A stretch of DNA of 64,000 nt from Siphonodentalium dalli (taxonomy: Eukaryota > Mollusca > Scaphopoda > Gadilida > Siphonodentaliidae), in NCBI GenBank assembly GCA_032622095.1, contig CP136067.1, forward strand, positions 128,977,990 to 129,041,989. Reading direction: 5' to 3'. Each line of letters begins with the position of its first letter. Positions within the stretch are counted from its first letter, which is position 1. Position numbers and translations under genes: made by a program. A model generated the notes under the pieces. It was not told where the DNA came from. It did no database searches and was given only the letters and a program-made list of their open reading frames with translations. Shown piece after piece: positions 62,371 through 64,000 of the stretch.

Positions 62371-62569
62371 TTATTGCATTCCTCCGAGGTTAACATAAGG
62401 AATTATCAACCCTCGGAAGTTGATATTCACCAAGGCCGAATTCCTCCGAGGTTAACATAAGGAATTATCAACCCGAGGAAGTTGATATTCACCAAGGCCG
62501 AAGGCCGCGGTGAATATCAACTTCCGAGGGTTGATAATTCCTTATGTTAACCAAGGAGGAATGCAATAA
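62371..62569. repeat. Foldback element with a duplicated left arm
   Basis: The left arm of about 68 bp (ttgcattcctccgaggttaa ... gttgatattcacc) is present twice in tandem. The single right arm is its reverse complement, ending cctccttggttaac / atgcaataa. The arms meet around ccgaaggccgcgg. Confidence 0.9.
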
Positions 62570-62576
62570 CTGTTTT

Positions 62577-63134
62577 ATTATATGACGGGCGATTATATCA
62601 AATGCAAGGGAAATCTACTCAGATATGATAAATGATAAACACTTCTCTTTCATTTTAAACTTTTTTTCAACAAAATCATCGGTATATCATATGAAGACAA
62701 ATCAGGCTACCTAGTTTCAAGATTCCCCATTCGTAATGTACGCAACGTCATTTGCTGTCACATTTAGCGCGTAGGGAAAACCCAGATCTATTTATAGTAA
62801 GAGTCAGCGGAATGTTATATTAACCTGCTGAGCGTTATATTAACCTGTGGCGCTATAAAAGGTATAAAAGGAGCAGTGGACATTGGGAATTATTCATAAT
62901 TAGGCATGGCAATTTACTATGGGATTTGGAGTAGAAAGTAATGGTCATATAATAAAGACTTTTATCACATGATTAGCACTATTATCCGATATAATATTCG
63001 AGCGTAATAGACACGTGTAATATCGTCGCGTGCAATGGCGTCACGCTGCTCTTTGGGACAATGTTCGCTGGATGCAGTTAATTGTTGTTCTTTTCGATAA
63101 AATTTTAGCGATTATATGATCATGTGATAAAAAA
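62577..63134. other. No gene recognised
   Basis: The sequence is AT-rich. A short repeat (atgttatattaacctg / gcgttatattaacctg) lies near 62812-62840. Confidence 0.5.
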
Positions 63135-63275
63135 TATCTCAAACTCGTTCTATTTTATACGTAATTTATCAACCTCGTCCACTAAATTCTATTTGAGCCT
63201 CGGTAAACCTCGGCTCAAATCGAATTTAGTGAACTCGGTTGATAAATTCCGTATAAATAGTAACTCGTTTGAGAT
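63135..63275. repeat. Imperfect 140-bp palindrome
   Basis: The arms atctcaaactcg...ttgagcc and ggctcaa...cgagtttgagat (both imperfect) are separated by about 10 bases (tcggtaaacc). The arms are about 64 bp with several mismatches. Confidence 0.85.
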
Positions 63276-63426
63276 CCTCTATATCATAGTTTATTTCTTT
63301 TTCTTCATTTTCTGGACGCGTTTGCGATCTCCTCGGTCACTTTTAATGCGTGGTACTCATAGACTCGACACCAATGATTCCCCATCGTGTGCTTTGATGT
63401 GAATTAATGCAGTTGTATCAGGGTTC

Positions 63427-63621
63427 TTAGTTTGTGTATGGCACTATTAATTCCATGTAACGTTTCGCAAGTTCGTATAGGACATCGTTAGAGTAGCACA
63501 GTTCGGGATGGGGGTCTAGACACATCTCTAACTGGGGATAATTCAAATCCACCCATGTACAATGGCTCCTCAATTGCTGGTAACCACAAAAGCACCACTC
63601 AATATTTTCTACATTCGACAT
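63427..63621 (-). CDS. Weak candidate exon, unidentified
   Basis: The frame has 64 codons starting ATG and ending TAA, with protein-like composition (for example WVDLNYPQLEMCLDPHPELC). A G-run lies just upstream at 63636-63653. No splice partner, promoter or family was recognised. It could also be a relic of a transposon gene. Confidence 0.25.
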   Translation of the reverse strand: MSNVENIEWCFCGYQQLRSHCTWVDLNYPQLEMCLDPHPELCYSNDVLYELAKRYMELIVPYTN

Positions 63622-64000
63622 TTTTCCAACCGAGGAGGGGGGGGGGGGGGGTGGGTTCTAAACGCTAATCGAAAATAAGAATATTTAGAAGACCCTCTAG
63701 CTTTTCGACCCTGGTGCAATAACTTACACGATTATAACTTCATACCTGTACGGTTATTGGCATTTTCTTTTCCTTTTTTTTTCGACACAAAATCCAAGCC
63801 TGCAAATAGTGTGCCTGTCATTTGCAGAATGAGGTCGATAAAGGGTGAATTTAGTGATGCTATCCCTCTGGGGATCTCATTTATGTGTAGGCCTCATCTT
63901 CTGAGAAGTCACAAATTAACATTGTTTTAGTGACTTTTTCCCTGTATATCACCTAATTTTCAGAAGATAAATGCATAATCGATGTGACTAATGCATGGGT
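63622..64000. other. No gene recognised
   Basis: The region holds a G-run at 63636-63653 and unremarkable sequence to the end of the window. Confidence 0.5.

Noticed and set aside
1-64000. tRNA genes
   Set aside because: No segment was found with both a plausible A box and a GGTTCGAATC-type B box at the right spacing. A covariance-model scan would decide.

Overview
The window looks like repeat-dominated nuclear DNA from an invertebrate animal. It is AT-rich, has no operons, and its only recognisable protein-coding exons are split by a GT-AG intron. A mollusc is my best guess, because the transposon sequences carry motifs around 'ggccatcttggatttcaaa' that I associate with bivalve and gastropod genomes. 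That is inference, not proof.

Layout. (1) 1-14569: a tandem array of 1485-bp units. Each unit is an 839-bp spacer plus a 646-bp element with perfect 19-bp terminal inverted repeats (TIRs). Two junctions lack the element. The array stops exactly at an element end and abuts a 37-bp minisatellite (14570-14991). (2) 15744-18901 and 40490-46352: two arrays of a 1353-bp unit, 902-bp spacer plus 451-bp TIR element, with 3 and 5 element copies. Each array begins and ends exactly at an element end. Each as a whole is flanked by its own 4-bp direct repeat, TTTT and TATA. (3) 18.9-40.4 kb and 46.4-64 kb: a mosaic of small non-autonomous DNA transposons whose target-site duplications (TSDs) can be read directly. 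They are TTAA elements, TA elements with giant hairpins, CAGG-ended elements with 7-bp TSDs (one nested in another), a GGCC-ended element, and a 4.0-kb element (47291-51289) inserted inside a hairpin element. The 4.0-kb element carries about 15 copies of a 15-bp motif in two subterminal clusters. Other contents are minisatellites (38 bp at 26.8 kb, 37 bp x about 27 at 53.7 kb), palindromes, diverged duplications and a 5S rRNA-like sequence (34605-34730).

Genes. Two minus-strand exons (56248-56451 and 55005-55245) join in phase to encode the C-terminal ~148 residues of an EF-hand calcium-binding protein. The first exon was not found, and a palindrome containing a transposon lies in the upstream intron. 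A second minus-strand reading frame (52644-53152) has a downstream AATAAA and a hydrophobic segment. A TTAA-flanked MITE interrupts its 5' end. Two further short frames (59462-59770, 63427-63621) are weak candidates.

The most interesting signal is the shared architecture of the three large arrays: a TIR element alternating with a non-element spacer, with array edges cut exactly at element ends. This suggests that satellite arrays are being seeded or moved by the bounding elements.
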